Shown here in pieces: positions 6,262-6,433 of a stretch of 6,433 nucleotides of DNA. Source of the stretch: Ignavibacteriales bacterium (lineage in GTDB: Bacteria; Bacteroidota; Ignavibacteria; Ignavibacteriales; Ignavibacteriaceae). The DNA lies in NCBI GenBank assembly GCA_027349615.1, contig DAIEML010000136.1:1-6433 (forward strand). Reading direction: 5' to 3'. Each line of letters starts with the position of its first letter. The stretch's first letter is position 1. The position numbers and the translations under genes were made by a program. The notes under the pieces were generated by a model. It ran no database searches. It saw only the letters and a list, made by a program, of their open reading frames with translations, and had not been told where the DNA came from.

Positions 6262-6433
6262 ATGGATAATATAATCGAAAGAAATAAAAAAATTCTATCG
6301 CGTGAAAAAACTGCACTGCTCATAATTGATATACAAGAAAAGATTTTAGCAGTAATGCAGGATCCTGATTCAGTTATTAATAATACTTTAAAACTTATTA
6401 AAGGTTTTAAAGTTTTGAATATTCCTATTTTTT
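6262..6433 (+). CDS. Isochorismatase-family cysteine hydrolase, 3' truncated
   Basis: The frame is open from the ATG at 6262 to the window edge, giving 57 residues. The segment TALLIIDIQEKILAVM has the family's first signature, a hydrophobic strand ending in the catalytic-type Asp (Asp23), followed by SVINNTLKLIKGFKVLNIPIF, which fits the next helix and strand of YcaC/ISOC1-type isochorismatase-like hydrolases. The family includes amidases such as nicotinamidase and carbamoylases; the catalytic Lys and Cys lie beyond the window, so activity cannot be judged. The start is well supported: GAGG at 6251-6254 with a 7-nt spacer. It begins 19 bp after the C39-like stop on the same strand, so the two are very likely co-transcribed. 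Confidence 0.85.
   Translation, partial: MDNIIERNKKILSREKTALLIIDIQEKILAVMQDPDSVINNTLKLIKGFKVLNIPIF

Overview
The window is an AT-rich (roughly one-third G+C by eye), gene-dense bacterial segment with eight protein genes, the first and last cut by the window edges. Protein style (an ExbB/ExbD pair followed by a TonB-type protein rather than TolA, an MFS carrier of the 'YFVDIYDL' type, AT-rich leaders) suggests a Gram-negative member of the Bacteroidota/Ignavibacteria/Chlorobi neighbourhood. That is an inference from overall look, not from a marker gene. Three genes carry clear Shine-Dalgarno sequences (YCII-like, MFS and isochorismatase-like); the others have weak or no obvious ones.

Left part (1-1703, + strand): the 3' end of an exbB/tolQ-type proton-channel gene overlaps exbD/tolR by 14 bp. 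A 164-bp gap follows, holding an 11-bp perfect inverted repeat and a promoter-like TATAAT. Next comes a TonB-type energy transducer with the S-x3-H membrane motif and a C-terminal TonB domain. Together these form an inner-membrane machine that uses proton flow to energise outer-membrane transporters or envelope processes.

Middle part (1744-5306, - strand): reading leftwards from 5306, a D-Ala-D-Ala-ligase-like ATP-grasp enzyme, an MFS transporter, a DedA membrane protein and a small YCII-domain protein. Gaps are 82-109 bp, so these may be several transcription units rather than one tight operon. A weak hairpin plus U-tract follows the MFS gene.

Right part (5406-6433, + strand): divergent from the ATP-grasp gene across a 99-bp region is a soluble C39-like (papain-fold) protein with an intact Cys/His/Asp set and an extra C-terminal region. 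It is followed 19 bp later by the start of an isochorismatase-family hydrolase.

The most interesting part is this divergent cluster: an amide-bond-forming ATP-grasp enzyme without the usual Ddl N-terminal motif, a cytoplasmic cysteine-peptidase-like protein and an isochorismatase-like hydrolase, with an MFS carrier nearby. It has the look of a small peptide or amide metabolism system, but no substrate can be read from the sequence. No tRNA, rRNA, CRISPR array, insertion sequence or phage feature was seen, and no gene-free stretch exceeds 170 bp.
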